NCBI GenBank assembly: GCA_002482505.1
Contig: DLGD01000033.1
Location: 1-64,000, forward strand
From: Christensenella sp. UBA7703
GTDB lineage: Bacteria; Bacillota; Clostridia; Christensenellales; CAG-138
DNA length: 64,000 nucleotides
Reading direction: 5' to 3'
The stretch's first letter is position 1. Every line of letters starts with the position of its first letter. A program made the position numbers and the translations under genes. The notes under the pieces were generated by a model, which was not told the DNA's origin, searched no databases, and was given only the letters and a program-made list of their open reading frames with translations. This document shows positions 42,063-50,226 of this stretch, piece after piece.

Positions 42063-43289
42063 TTATCCGATATGGAATTTTTCGCGGATGGCGTCCGCCG
42101 CGCGCAGCGCATGGACGGACTCCACGCAAAATTCAATTCTGGTTTCGCTGGTGGTGATCAACCAGATATGGATATTCTCCTTGCGTAGCGTGGAGAAGAG
42201 CTGAGACGCGACACCGTGCTGCAGCGCCATGCCAGTGCCCTCCAACGTGAGCTTCGTCAGGTCGGATCGCGTGCGGATATCGCAGCCGTAGCCGTTTCGC
42301 GTGAGTTCGTTGATGGCGTTGAGCGCTTCGGATAGTTCCGATTCATTCAGCGAGAACCCGATACTCAGGCTCTGCTCGTCCGGCTCGGAGCAGGCGATCA
42401 TATCCACGAACACACCATGCTCGGCGATGACGTCAAACACGCGGGAGGCGAATGCATCCTCCTTTGCAAACGAACGAATGATGACCGCCGCCTGGTTTTC
42501 CAGCGAGAACAGGCGGGAAGCAGCATCGTGCTCGGTTACGACATTTTTCATGTTGTACAGGCCGCTCTTTTTGCCGACGAGAAATTTCGCCGCTCGAAGA
42601 GCGCCTTGGGCAAACACCTGCTTGCTAAAAGCCTTGTGTGAGATTTCGATAATTTCGTCGTTTCCGATGAATTGCACCTGATGTTCGCCGACCACTGTGC
42701 CGCCGCGGACGGAATGGATACCGATTTCGTTGTCCGTGCGCCGCTTATTTTTCTCATGACGGCCAAAGACAAGCTCTTCATCCTCGGGCGAAATGGAGGA
42801 AACCGCATGCGCAAGCATCAGCGCGGTGCCGCTGGGGCTGTCCACCTTCTTGCGATGATGCGTTTCGATGATCTCGACGTCAAAGTTTGAGCCAAGCGTG
42901 GAGGAGGCGAGCTGCACGAGCTCCACCTGCAAATTGACGCCAAGCGACATATTGCCGGTCTGGAACATGGCAACATGCTCGGAAGCGGAGCGGATGAGTT
43001 TGAGTTCGCGTTCGCCAAGGCCAGTTGTGCCGATGACGGCGGGGATCTTCTTCTCCAGCGCGTAGCGGATGATCTCCGGCGTGCTTGCAGGGATCGAAAA
43101 ATCGATGATCACATCCGCTTGTTCTTTGATTTCATCGAGCGTTTTGTAGACAGGGCAAGTATAGGCTTGCGGGGAATCAAACGGGTCTACGCCGGCAACG
43201 GCGGAAAAAGCGCCGTTCTGCGCTTGAATAGCGGCATAAACGGCGCGTCCCATTTGACCGCAGATTCCGTTGATGATCACAGAAATCAT
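42063..43289 (-). CDS. dapB: 4-Hydroxy-tetrahydrodipicolinate reductase fused to an aspartokinase-type ACT module
   Basis: Residues 1-~248 are DapB. They contain the NAD(P) loop NGICGQMGR, IDFSIPAS, the catalytic HHRKKVDSPSGTA and a HKAFS segment near the domain end. The extra ~160 residues resemble the paired ACT domains at the end of aspartate kinase, including LTLEGTGMALQHGVASQLFS and a later HIWLITTSETRIEFCV. No kinase domain is present. DapB is normally about 250-270 residues, so this is a clear fusion. It suggests allosteric control, perhaps by lysine, of the reductase step in the lysine/diaminopimelate pathway. It follows dapA with a 25-base gap and a GGAGG site. Confidence 0.88.
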   Translation of the reverse strand: MISVIINGICGQMGRAVYAAIQAQNGAFSAVAGVDPFDSPQAYTCPVYKTLDEIKEQADVIIDFSIPASTPEIIRYALEKKIPAVIGTTGLGERELKLIRSASEHVAMFQTGNMSLGVNLQVELVQLASSTLGSNFDVEIIETHHRKKVDSPSGTALMLAHAVSSISPEDEELVFGRHEKNKRRTDNEIGIHSVRGGTVVGEHQVQFIGNDEIIEISHKAFSKQVFAQGALRAAKFLVGKKSGLYNMKNVVTEHDAASRLFSLENQAAVIIRSFAKEDAFASRVFDVIAEHGVFVDMIACSEPDEQSLSIGFSLNESELSEALNAINELTRNGYGCDIRTRSDLTKLTLEGTGMALQHGVASQLFSTLRKENIHIWLITTSETRIEFCVESVHALRAADAIREKFHIG

Positions 43290-43314
43290 GTCAGTCCTCC
43301 AAATTTGGGTTTCG

Positions 43315-44190
43315 TTAAATGAGCTCGTAGCCCTTCAAGGTGTCCTCAATCAGGCGCATGCTTGCTGAGGAAGGCGGAACAAGCGGGAGGCGGACATCCG
43401 GCTCGCAGAGCTGCATGAGCCCCATCATCGCCTTGAGCGGGATCGGGTTGACTTCGCAGAAAGCTGCCTTCCAGATCGGGATCAACTGCAGCTGCAACTG
43501 CCGCGCAAGCTGAATATCTCCCTTGAAGAACGCTTCGCATAGGGCATGCATCTCACCGGGCACGATGTTTGCGATGGTGGAGATGACGCCTTTGCCGCCG
43601 ATGCTCAAAACGGGCAATACGTGATCGTCATTGCCGGAGTAGATGTCGCACTGCGGACAAAGCGCCGCGATGTTGACGATCTGCTCGATGTTGCCGCTGG
43701 CTTCTTTGGTGCCGACGATGTTCTCGTGGGTGCAAAGCTCCGCCATGGTCTGGGGCAGGATATTGAGCCCCGTACGGCCGGGCACGTTGTAGACGATGAT
43801 CGGGGTTTCAACCGCGTCGGCAACCGTGAAATAGTGCCGCACAAGACCCGCCTGAGATGTTTTGTTATAGTAGGGAGTGACCACGAGCAAACCGTCCACG
43901 CCGATTGCTTCGGCAGACTTGCTGTTGCTGACCACTTCCTCGGTGTTGTTGCCACCCGTGCTCGCGATGACGGGAACGCGGCCATTGACGCGCTCGACCA
44001 CGAACTGAATGACGCTCAGGCGCTCGTCGGTTGAGAGCGTAGAGCTTTCGCCGGTCGTCGCCGCGCAGATGATTGCGTCCGTTCGGTTGGCAATCTGCAA
44101 CTCGATCAACCGGGTAAATGCGGTGAAGTCAACCGCCCCGTTTTGAAACGGAGTGACGATTGCAACGCCGCTGCCACGAAAAATTGACAT
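43315..44190 (-). CDS. dapA: 4-Hydroxy-tetrahydrodipicolinate synthase
   Basis: The 291-residue TIM barrel has the DapA landmarks: the TGESSTLS loop, the catalytic tyrosine in VYNVPGRTG and the Schiff-base lysine in GTKEASGN. It condenses pyruvate with aspartate semialdehyde. It is the middle gene of asd-dapA-dapB, starting six bases after the asd stop. The length is normal. Confidence 0.96.
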   Translation of the reverse strand: MSIFRGSGVAIVTPFQNGAVDFTAFTRLIELQIANRTDAIICAATTGESSTLSTDERLSVIQFVVERVNGRVPVIASTGGNNTEEVVSNSKSAEAIGVDGLLVVTPYYNKTSQAGLVRHYFTVADAVETPIIVYNVPGRTGLNILPQTMAELCTHENIVGTKEASGNIEQIVNIAALCPQCDIYSGNDDHVLPVLSIGGKGVISTIANIVPGEMHALCEAFFKGDIQLARQLQLQLIPIWKAAFCEVNPIPLKAMMGLMQLCEPDVRLPLVPPSSASMRLIEDTLKGYELI

Positions 44191-44196
44191 ACGTTC

Positions 44197-45204
44197 TTAC
44201 GCCTCCCACTGACGAATGAGTTCCTGCGCAATCTGCACGGCGTTGGTTGCCGCGCCTTTGCGGATGTTGTCCGCAACGCACCAGAAGTTGATTCCGTTTT
44301 CAACAGAAAAATCGCGGCGCAGGCGGCCTACATAGACGGGGTCGGTGTCCGCGGCATACAGCGGCATGGGGTAGAGACCCTTTTCCGGATCGTCCTGTAC
44401 GACAAGGCCTTCTGTGCTTTCCCAGAGTTTGCGGATATCGGCGACTTCAAACGGCTGTTCGAGTTCGACATTAATGCTCTCGCTGTGTCCGTGGAACACA
44501 GGCACGCGCACCGTAGTCGCCGTGACGCGCAGATTCGGCAGATCGAGAATTTTTCTGGATTCATCGATCATCTTCTGTTCTTCCTTTGTGTAGCCGGTGT
44601 CGAGGAATACGTCGATTTGCGGCAGGATGTTGCCTGCGATGGGATGCGGGAATTTTTTGGGAGACTCGCCCTTGAGTCCGTTTTCCAAATCGCTGTATCC
44701 GCCCATACCTGCGCCGGAGACTGCCTGATAGGTCGAATAGACCACGCGCTTGAGGCCGTATTTCACGGCGAGGGGCTTAAGCGCCACCATCGCCTGAATG
44801 GTCGAGCAGTTCGGGTTTGCGATGATGCCTTTTTTCTTGTAATCGGGGATTGCATGCGCGTTGACTTCCGGCACGACGAGCGGGACATCCGGGTCCATAC
44901 GCCAGGTGCTGGAGTTGTCGATGACCACCGCGCCGGAAGCAGCGACGATCGGCGCAAAAATCTTGGAGGTGCCGCCGCCCGCGGAGAACAGCGCGATGTC
45001 AACGCCAAGATCTTTTAACGCATCCTCGGTCAGCTCACGAACGGTGTGTTTTTTGCCCATGAAGTCGACGGTAGTGCCCGCACTGCGTGCAGAGGCAAAG
45101 AGGAAGTATTCCGACGCCGGAAGTTTACGCTCTTCCAGTACGCGGAGGAACATTCTGCCGACCATCCCTGTGGCGCCGACAACTGCGATCTTGTACTGTT
45201 TCAT
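44197..45204 (-). CDS. asd: Aspartate-semialdehyde dehydrogenase
   Basis: The 335-residue protein has the cofactor motif VGATGMVG, the nucleophile Cys in NPNCSTIQ and the substrate motif SGAGMGGYSDLENG, followed by the HGHSESI histidine region. It makes aspartate semialdehyde, the substrate of DapA. It heads the asd-dapA-dapB operon. The start codon lacks a nearby Shine-Dalgarno; the only AGGA is in a leader hairpin about 20 bases upstream. Confidence 0.96.
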   Translation of the reverse strand: MKQYKIAVVGATGMVGRMFLRVLEERKLPASEYFLFASARSAGTTVDFMGKKHTVRELTEDALKDLGVDIALFSAGGGTSKIFAPIVAASGAVVIDNSSTWRMDPDVPLVVPEVNAHAIPDYKKKGIIANPNCSTIQAMVALKPLAVKYGLKRVVYSTYQAVSGAGMGGYSDLENGLKGESPKKFPHPIAGNILPQIDVFLDTGYTKEEQKMIDESRKILDLPNLRVTATTVRVPVFHGHSESINVELEQPFEVADIRKLWESTEGLVVQDDPEKGLYPMPLYAADTDPVYVGRLRRDFSVENGINFWCVADNIRKGAATNAVQIAQELIRQWEA

Positions 45205-45218
45205 GTTGCGCTTGTGTT

Positions 45219-45243
45219 CGCGTTCCTGCCAGGCAGGAGCGCG
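45219..45243 (-). promoter_or_regulatory. Leader hairpin masking the AGGA before asd
   Basis: A 25-base inverted repeat (CGCGTTCCTGCC around a central A, then GGCAGGAGCGCG) lies in the ~55-base leader. On the mRNA the only AGGA sits in its stem, 19 or more bases before the ATG. Confidence 0.55.
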
Positions 45244-45264
45244 GCCTTTCTTATAGTTACGATG

Positions 45265-45293
45265 ATTTTAATAAATATTCACTGGTTTGTCAA
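45265..45293 (-). promoter_or_regulatory. asd-dapA-dapB promoter
   Basis: On the minus strand TTGACA (45293-45288), exactly 17 bases, then TAAAAT (45270-45265). The leader of about 55 bases is too short for a lysine riboswitch. Confidence 0.85.
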
Positions 45294-45459
45294 ATGAGAT
45301 CAGCGATATTATACGATATATATTTGCGGGAATGCCCTTTTTGATGTACAATAAAAAATCGAACACGTATGCACACCGTGTATGAATATAGTATGAACAA
45401 ACGTGGTTATTCATATATGATATGCACGATATATCCCGGCGAACAGGAGGCGGCAAAGA

Positions 45460-46224
45460 ATGACGACACAAGCGTATAATGAGTTTGCGGCTTTCTACGA
45501 CCGCTTGATGACGGATGTGGACTATCGTGCCTGGGTGGACTATTTGATCAAACTGCTGCAGGCAAACCGTGTTTTGCCGGAGTCGACTGTGCTTGACTGC
45601 GCCTGTGGAACAGGGGAGATCACACTACGGCTCCATCGTGCCGGATATCGGATGATCGGTGCGGATGTTTCGATGCGCATGCTGGAGATCGCGCAGCAAA
45701 AGGCACGAAAGGCGGGCGCAAAGATCGCCTATGTGCAGCAGGCGCTGCAAGACTTAAGCGTGCACAAACCGGTCGATGCAATCACCTGTGCTTGCGATGG
45801 GGTAAACTATCTGCTTTCTGAAGTGGAGGTACTTGCGTTCTTTTCCGGCGCAAATCGCGCGCTCAAAGACGGCGGAGTGCTGTTGTTTGATGTTTCCAGC
45901 GCATACAAGCTCGAACACATCCTTGACGGACAGACCTTTGGCGAGGATGAGCCGGAATGCACCTATCTCTGGCAGAACTGCTTTGACCAAAAGACGCGCT
46001 TGCTGGAGATGCGCCTTGCGTTTTTTACGCCGGACGCAAAAGGCGCATACAAGCGCTTTGACGAGAGACATGTGCAGCGCGCGCATACGCAGGCGGAGCT
46101 GATGGAACTGTTGCGGCGCGCAGGTTTTTCGTTGGAAGGCGTGTATGAAGCGTTTACGAAGGAAGCACCGAATCCAACCAGCGAAAGAATCCAATTTCTC
46201 GCGAGAAAAGCTTCTGCAATCTAG
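45460..46224 (+). CDS. Class I SAM-dependent methyltransferase
   Basis: The 254-residue protein has the SAM-binding glycine motif LDCACGTGEIT (about residues 46-56). The acidic end of strand 2 (IGADVS) and a DAITCACDGVNYL segment typical of motif II follow. The N-terminal AYNEFAAFYDRLMTDVDYRAWVDYL is common to small-molecule or tRNA-modifying members. The substrate is unknown. CAGGAGG precedes the ATG. hslO follows, probably on the same transcript. Confidence 0.85.
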   Translation: MTTQAYNEFAAFYDRLMTDVDYRAWVDYLIKLLQANRVLPESTVLDCACGTGEITLRLHRAGYRMIGADVSMRMLEIAQQKARKAGAKIAYVQQALQDLSVHKPVDAITCACDGVNYLLSEVEVLAFFSGANRALKDGGVLLFDVSSAYKLEHILDGQTFGEDEPECTYLWQNCFDQKTRLLEMRLAFFTPDAKGAYKRFDERHVQRAHTQAELMELLRRAGFSLEGVYEAFTKEAPNPTSERIQFLARKASAI

Positions 46225-46294
46225 ATCGCTTTTCAATATAGTAAAGCGAGAATGTAAAATACGATTAAGAAAAAGAAAGAGAACCAGATACCAG

Positions 46295-47233
46295 ATGAAA
46301 GACAATGTTTTACGATATAGACCGGAGCAAAAGGATCGCCTGATTCAGTGCGTTGCGGCAAATGGAATGGTACGAATCGCGTTTATCGACGGGACGAATC
46401 TCGTCCGCGAGGCGAAAAAACTCCTCAAGCTTTCCCGCGTGGCGACAGCGGCTCTTGGACGCCAGCTGATGATGACCGCAATCATGTCCGCAGATCTCAA
46501 AGGCGAACACGATCTCGTCTCCACGATTCTCAAGGGTGACGGGCCCGCGGGCAGCATGATCTGCACCGGAAACAGCCGCTTGGAAGTGAAGGGCAGTGTG
46601 ACAAACCCGGACGTGGAACTGCCGGTCAACGAACGCGGCAAGCTCGACGTCGGCGGTTTTGTCGGACACAGCGGCAAGCTCTCGGTCGTGAGTGACCTTG
46701 GGCTAAAGGAGCCGTATGTGGGGCTGAGCAATATCGTTTCCGGCGAAATTGCGATCGATTTTGCGAACTATTATGCGGCAAGCTTGCAGCGCCCCGCGCT
46801 GGTCTATCTCGGCGTCCGCGTGCGATCCGAAACAGGAGATGTGCGCGCGGCTGTCGGTGTGTTTGCTGAACCGCTGCCGGGCTGCCCGGATGAAGTAATC
46901 GACCGTATACAGGCAAAAAGCGAGCAGATTGCACAGTTTTCCGAGCGGCTGGATGCGGGTGAAACGCCGGAAGAGCTGCTGGAGAGTGCATTTGGCGAGT
47001 TTAACCTCGTCTATGCGGGAGAGCGGGAGCCGCTCTATCGCTGCGATTGCTCACGTGAGCGGATTGAGCGCGCCTTGATTTCAACTGGGGCTGGGGAACT
47101 TCACGATATAATCGAAGAAGACCATGGCGCGGAAGTAACTTGCCGCTTTTGCGACAAAATCTACACGTTTACCGAGGAAGACCTGCGCGCGCTTCTGGAA
47201 GCCGCGCAACCAAGAGAAGATGAAGACGAGTAA
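46295..47233 (+). CDS. hslO: Redox-regulated holdase Hsp33
   Basis: The 312-residue protein has the Hsp33 core (GDGPAGSMICTGN, VGHSGKLSVVSDLGLKEPYVG) and the C-terminal zinc switch CDC ... CRFC, where four cysteines bind zinc and form disulfides on oxidation. It protects unfolding proteins during oxidative stress. I start at the ATG at 46295, where the conserved region begins. It overlaps the following TPR gene by 14 bases. Confidence 0.94.
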   Translation: MKDNVLRYRPEQKDRLIQCVAANGMVRIAFIDGTNLVREAKKLLKLSRVATAALGRQLMMTAIMSADLKGEHDLVSTILKGDGPAGSMICTGNSRLEVKGSVTNPDVELPVNERGKLDVGGFVGHSGKLSVVSDLGLKEPYVGLSNIVSGEIAIDFANYYAASLQRPALVYLGVRVRSETGDVRAAVGVFAEPLPGCPDEVIDRIQAKSEQIAQFSERLDAGETPEELLESAFGEFNLVYAGEREPLYRCDCSRERIERALISTGAGELHDIIEEDHGAEVTCRFCDKIYTFTEEDLRALLEAAQPREDEDE

Positions 47234-48941
47234 AACAGGAAAAGTGATTCCCTTTTCGCAGAATGCAACATTTTATATGAAGCGCGGCGCGAAGGAACTT
47301 GAAAAAAACGACCTCATCGCGGCTGTTTCCAAATACCGCGAGGCGTATGAGCGCGCGCCGGAAGATGCGGAGATTACCGTCGCGCTTGCGGAAATCCTCA
47401 GCCAGATGCAGCGCTTTGAGGAGAGCAACCGCATTCTGTTTCGTTTGCTTGCAGACAGGGAAGATGCGCCTGCCGAGTGCCACTTCGGGCTTGCCTGTAA
47501 CTACTTTGGGCTACAGGACTATGACCGTGCGGCGGACAGCCTTGAAGACTATCTGGAATTGGAGCCGGACGGGCTGTTTGCGGCCGATGCGGAAGATTTT
47601 CTCGACCTTATTGATGACGACGAGGCGATGTTTGAAACCACGGGGCTCAAGGGCGACGACGACTATGAAGACAATGCGGTGACGCATTTTGCCCGCTCGC
47701 TGCTTGCCAGCGGAGAGGTTTCTTATGCTGTGGAGGAGCTGGAGCGCCGGCACAGCCAAACGCCGAATTCGCAAAAGATTCGCGAACAACTCGCGGTTGC
47801 CTATTTTGTTGCCAACCGGCGGGACGAAGCGAAGCAGATTGCGAACGGGATTCTCGAAGAAGACGGCCAGAACATCCTTGCAAACAGCACGCTTGCGCTC
47901 GCGGAGATCGAAGAGGGAAACCGCACAGCCGCGCTCGCGCGGCTGGACGAGATGCTCAAGCTTCGCTCGCTGGATGCGGAAGAACTGCACAGCATCGCGG
48001 TTTTGCAGCTTGATTTGGAACGCTTTGCGGACGCGGAGAAAACGCTCACGCAAATGCTGCTTCTGATGCCGTATGACGAAAATATACTTCATAAGCTTGC
48101 GTATGCACGCTTTATGCAGGGGGATGCGGAAGGCGCAAAGACATATTATCAAAAGCTGCTGCGCATCGACCCGCACGATACGGTAGCAAAGTATTATCTC
48201 AATCAATGCAAGCACGCGGACAGCGCGGGAAAACGCCCGAACGCAAAATGGATCATTCCGTATCAGGTGCCGTTTTCGGAAGCGTTTCGGCGGCTCAACC
48301 ACCTCAACCGCGTGCTGGCGCTGCCGCACGACGAACTCAACCACGTTTGGGCGGAGGACGGCGCGTTTCGAGACCTGCTGGTCTGGGCGATTTCGCTCTC
48401 CGACCTTCGTGTCAAGCGCAGTATGCTCTCGCTTGTGTTCACATTTGCCGACCAGAATGCGCAGCATATTCTGCGGGATTTCCTTCTGCGCACCGATCAG
48501 CCGGATGAGCTCAAGCGCGCAGTGTTTGGAATGCTCAAACACCTCGAAGCGAAAGAGCCATATATGGCGTATCTCAACGGTCGCTGGATCAAAGGGCGGG
48601 TGAGCCTGCTGGAACTCGACTATAAGCTGCCCGCATCGTATGAAGGCGTGATGCAGGTGCTCATGCAGTTCATGCTCGGCAACTGCCGCGAGGAATGCAC
48701 AACCGAAGCGGCACATATCTTTCAGCGGTATGTTGACAGCCTCAACAAAAAGTTTCCGCGCATCTCGGCCGAGCAGGAGATTTCGTTTGCCGCGGCGCTG
48801 GAGTATCTGGGCAGGCTGAGTTGCGGAGAAAGCGTTTCGCAGGACGAGATCAGCGATGTTTACCGCGTTACAAAATCCCGTTTGCGCAATGCCCTCGTGA
48901 AACTCGAGCCGTTTGCGACTAAGCCGGAACCGACTGAATAG
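47220..48941 (+). CDS. Tetratricopeptide-repeat protein
   Basis: The 573-residue protein has TPR-like helix pairs in its first ~320 residues (for example ALAEILSQMQRFEESNRILFRLLADRED and YHFGLACNYFGLQDYDRAADSLEDYLELEPDG-like units). A C-terminal helical region with QYQVPFSEAFRRLNHLNRVLALPHDEL follows. No signal peptide is seen, so it is cytosolic. TPRs mediate protein contacts; the partner is unknown. It overlaps hslO by 14 bases and precedes the RNA methyltransferase gene, which suggests a transcript concerned with protein or ribosome quality control. Confidence 0.75.
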   Translation: MKTSKTGKVIPFSQNATFYMKRGAKELEKNDLIAAVSKYREAYERAPEDAEITVALAEILSQMQRFEESNRILFRLLADREDAPAECHFGLACNYFGLQDYDRAADSLEDYLELEPDGLFAADAEDFLDLIDDDEAMFETTGLKGDDDYEDNAVTHFARSLLASGEVSYAVEELERRHSQTPNSQKIREQLAVAYFVANRRDEAKQIANGILEEDGQNILANSTLALAEIEEGNRTAALARLDEMLKLRSLDAEELHSIAVLQLDLERFADAEKTLTQMLLLMPYDENILHKLAYARFMQGDAEGAKTYYQKLLRIDPHDTVAKYYLNQCKHADSAGKRPNAKWIIPYQVPFSEAFRRLNHLNRVLALPHDELNHVWAEDGAFRDLLVWAISLSDLRVKRSMLSLVFTFADQNAQHILRDFLLRTDQPDELKRAVFGMLKHLEAKEPYMAYLNGRWIKGRVSLLELDYKLPASYEGVMQVLMQFMLGNCREECTTEAAHIFQRYVDSLNKKFPRISAEQEISFAAALEYLGRLSCGESVSQDEISDVYRVTKSRLRNALVKLEPFATKPEPTE

Positions 48942-48999
48942 GACAAAGGCCGGGCATGAGCGAAGAACCGACGATTGCCGGCGGTCAAGAGGAGAAACG

Positions 49000-50112
49000 A
49001 TGAAGTTTATTGCAACCTGCAAGCTCGGGCTTGAGGCGCTGGTCACCCGGCAGCTGCACGATCTTGATATTGAAGTGTTGGAGACGGCGGATGCGCGCGT
49101 CTCGTTTTCCGGCGGGGCGGAGGCGATGGTGAAATCGCTCCTCTGGCTGCGCACCGCAGAGCGTGTGCTGCTCGTGGTGGATGAGTTTGACGCCGAGACC
49201 TTTGACGAGCTGTTTGAAAAGACTAAGGCCGTGCGCTGGAAGCAGTTTCTCAAACCGGAGACAAACATTCACGTTACGGGAAAATCCGCCAAGAGCACGC
49301 TGTTTTCGGTGAGTGACTGCCAGAGCATCGTGAAAAAAGCGATCGTTGAAAACCTGAAGGCGGCGTATCGCACGCAGGTGATTCCCGAAGGCGGGCGCGA
49401 AATCATCGTGGAAGTCGGCCTACTGCGCAACCACGTGTCGCTCTGCCTCGATTGCTGCGGCGCGGGACTTTCGCGTAGAGGATATCGCACATACAACGTT
49501 GCGGCGCCGCTTTCCGAGACGCTCGGCGCGGCGATTGTTCAGCTTTCGCGTTTTCGTCCGGACAGCACACTCATCGATCCGATGTGCGGCTCCGGCACGA
49601 TGCCGATTGAAGCCGCAATGATCGCGCAGAACATTGCCCCGGGGCTCGGTCGCTCGTTTGCCGCCGAGAGCTGGTGGTTTTTCGATCAGGGAATCTGGAC
49701 GCGGGAGCGGCAAAATGCCCTCGATGCGCGCACCAACCAGAAGATCGACGTGCGCGGGTTTGACATCGACGAACGCAGCATCGATCTATGCAAAAAGCAC
49801 GCGAAAAAGGCGGGCGTATTCTGCGACTGGCGCGTGCAGGACATCAAGAACTTCAACGTAACGGAGAAGAGCGGCATCATCGTCTGCAACCCGCCTTATG
49901 GCGAGCGGATGCTGGAAAAAGACGACGCAAAGCTACTGTACCTGATCATGCGCCGCGTGTTTTCGCCGCACCCGGGCTGGAGTGTCAACGTGTTTACCGG
50001 CATGCGGGAGTTTGAGCAGGTCTACGGCACGCGTGCGGACAAGCGCAGGAAGCTGACCAACGGAGGCATGCCCTGCACGCTGTATCAATATTTCGGCAAG
50101 CGAGATGTTTGA
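49000..50112 (+). CDS. THUMP-domain RlmL-like 23S rRNA (or RNA) methyltransferase
   Basis: The 370-residue protein starts MKFIATCKLGLEALVTRQL with GAGGAG upstream and contains an N-terminal ferredoxin-like/THUMP region. The Rossmann methyltransferase domain has DPMCGSGTMPIEAAMIA and the catalytic NPPYGERM motif. That motif is typical of N2-guanine methyltransferases such as RlmL and YpsC. It probably modifies 23S rRNA. A decayed copy of its last nine codons lies 40 bases downstream. Confidence 0.9.
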   Translation: MKFIATCKLGLEALVTRQLHDLDIEVLETADARVSFSGGAEAMVKSLLWLRTAERVLLVVDEFDAETFDELFEKTKAVRWKQFLKPETNIHVTGKSAKSTLFSVSDCQSIVKKAIVENLKAAYRTQVIPEGGREIIVEVGLLRNHVSLCLDCCGAGLSRRGYRTYNVAAPLSETLGAAIVQLSRFRPDSTLIDPMCGSGTMPIEAAMIAQNIAPGLGRSFAAESWWFFDQGIWTRERQNALDARTNQKIDVRGFDIDERSIDLCKKHAKKAGVFCDWRVQDIKNFNVTEKSGIIVCNPPYGERMLEKDDAKLLYLIMRRVFSPHPGWSVNVFTGMREFEQVYGTRADKRRKLTNGGMPCTLYQYFGKRDV

Positions 50113-50151
50113 AATGGATTTAGGTTATCCATCTGGATTCATAAGATTTAG

Positions 50152-50178
50152 CAGCATTTCGACAAGCGAGACGTATAA
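50152..50178 (+). pseudogene. Vestigial second copy of the RlmL-like 3-prime end
   Basis: QHFDKRDV and stop is read at 50152-50178, against QYFGKRDV and stop at the true gene end. Over 32 aligned bases 24 match, and several differences are synonymous. The codon before it has become TAG, so the copy is decayed. It lies between the RlmL-like gene and the phosphoglycerate mutase gene. Confidence 0.65.
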
Positions 50179-50226
50179 GAGTATTAATAGGTTTTGAATC
50201 GTATCAGTGTTTGGAGTAGCGAAGCG

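Noticed and set aside
45205..45264. Lysine riboswitch before asd-dapA-dapB
   Set aside because: The leader is only about 55 bases and lacks the five-helix lysine aptamer.
48959..49003. Possible echo after the TPR gene: SEEPT... ending in CGATGA over the next ATG, versus KPEPTE-stop
   Set aside because: Only eight bases (GAACCGAC) match exactly and the frame differs by two. The similarity is too short to separate from chance, so I did not count it among the clear cases.
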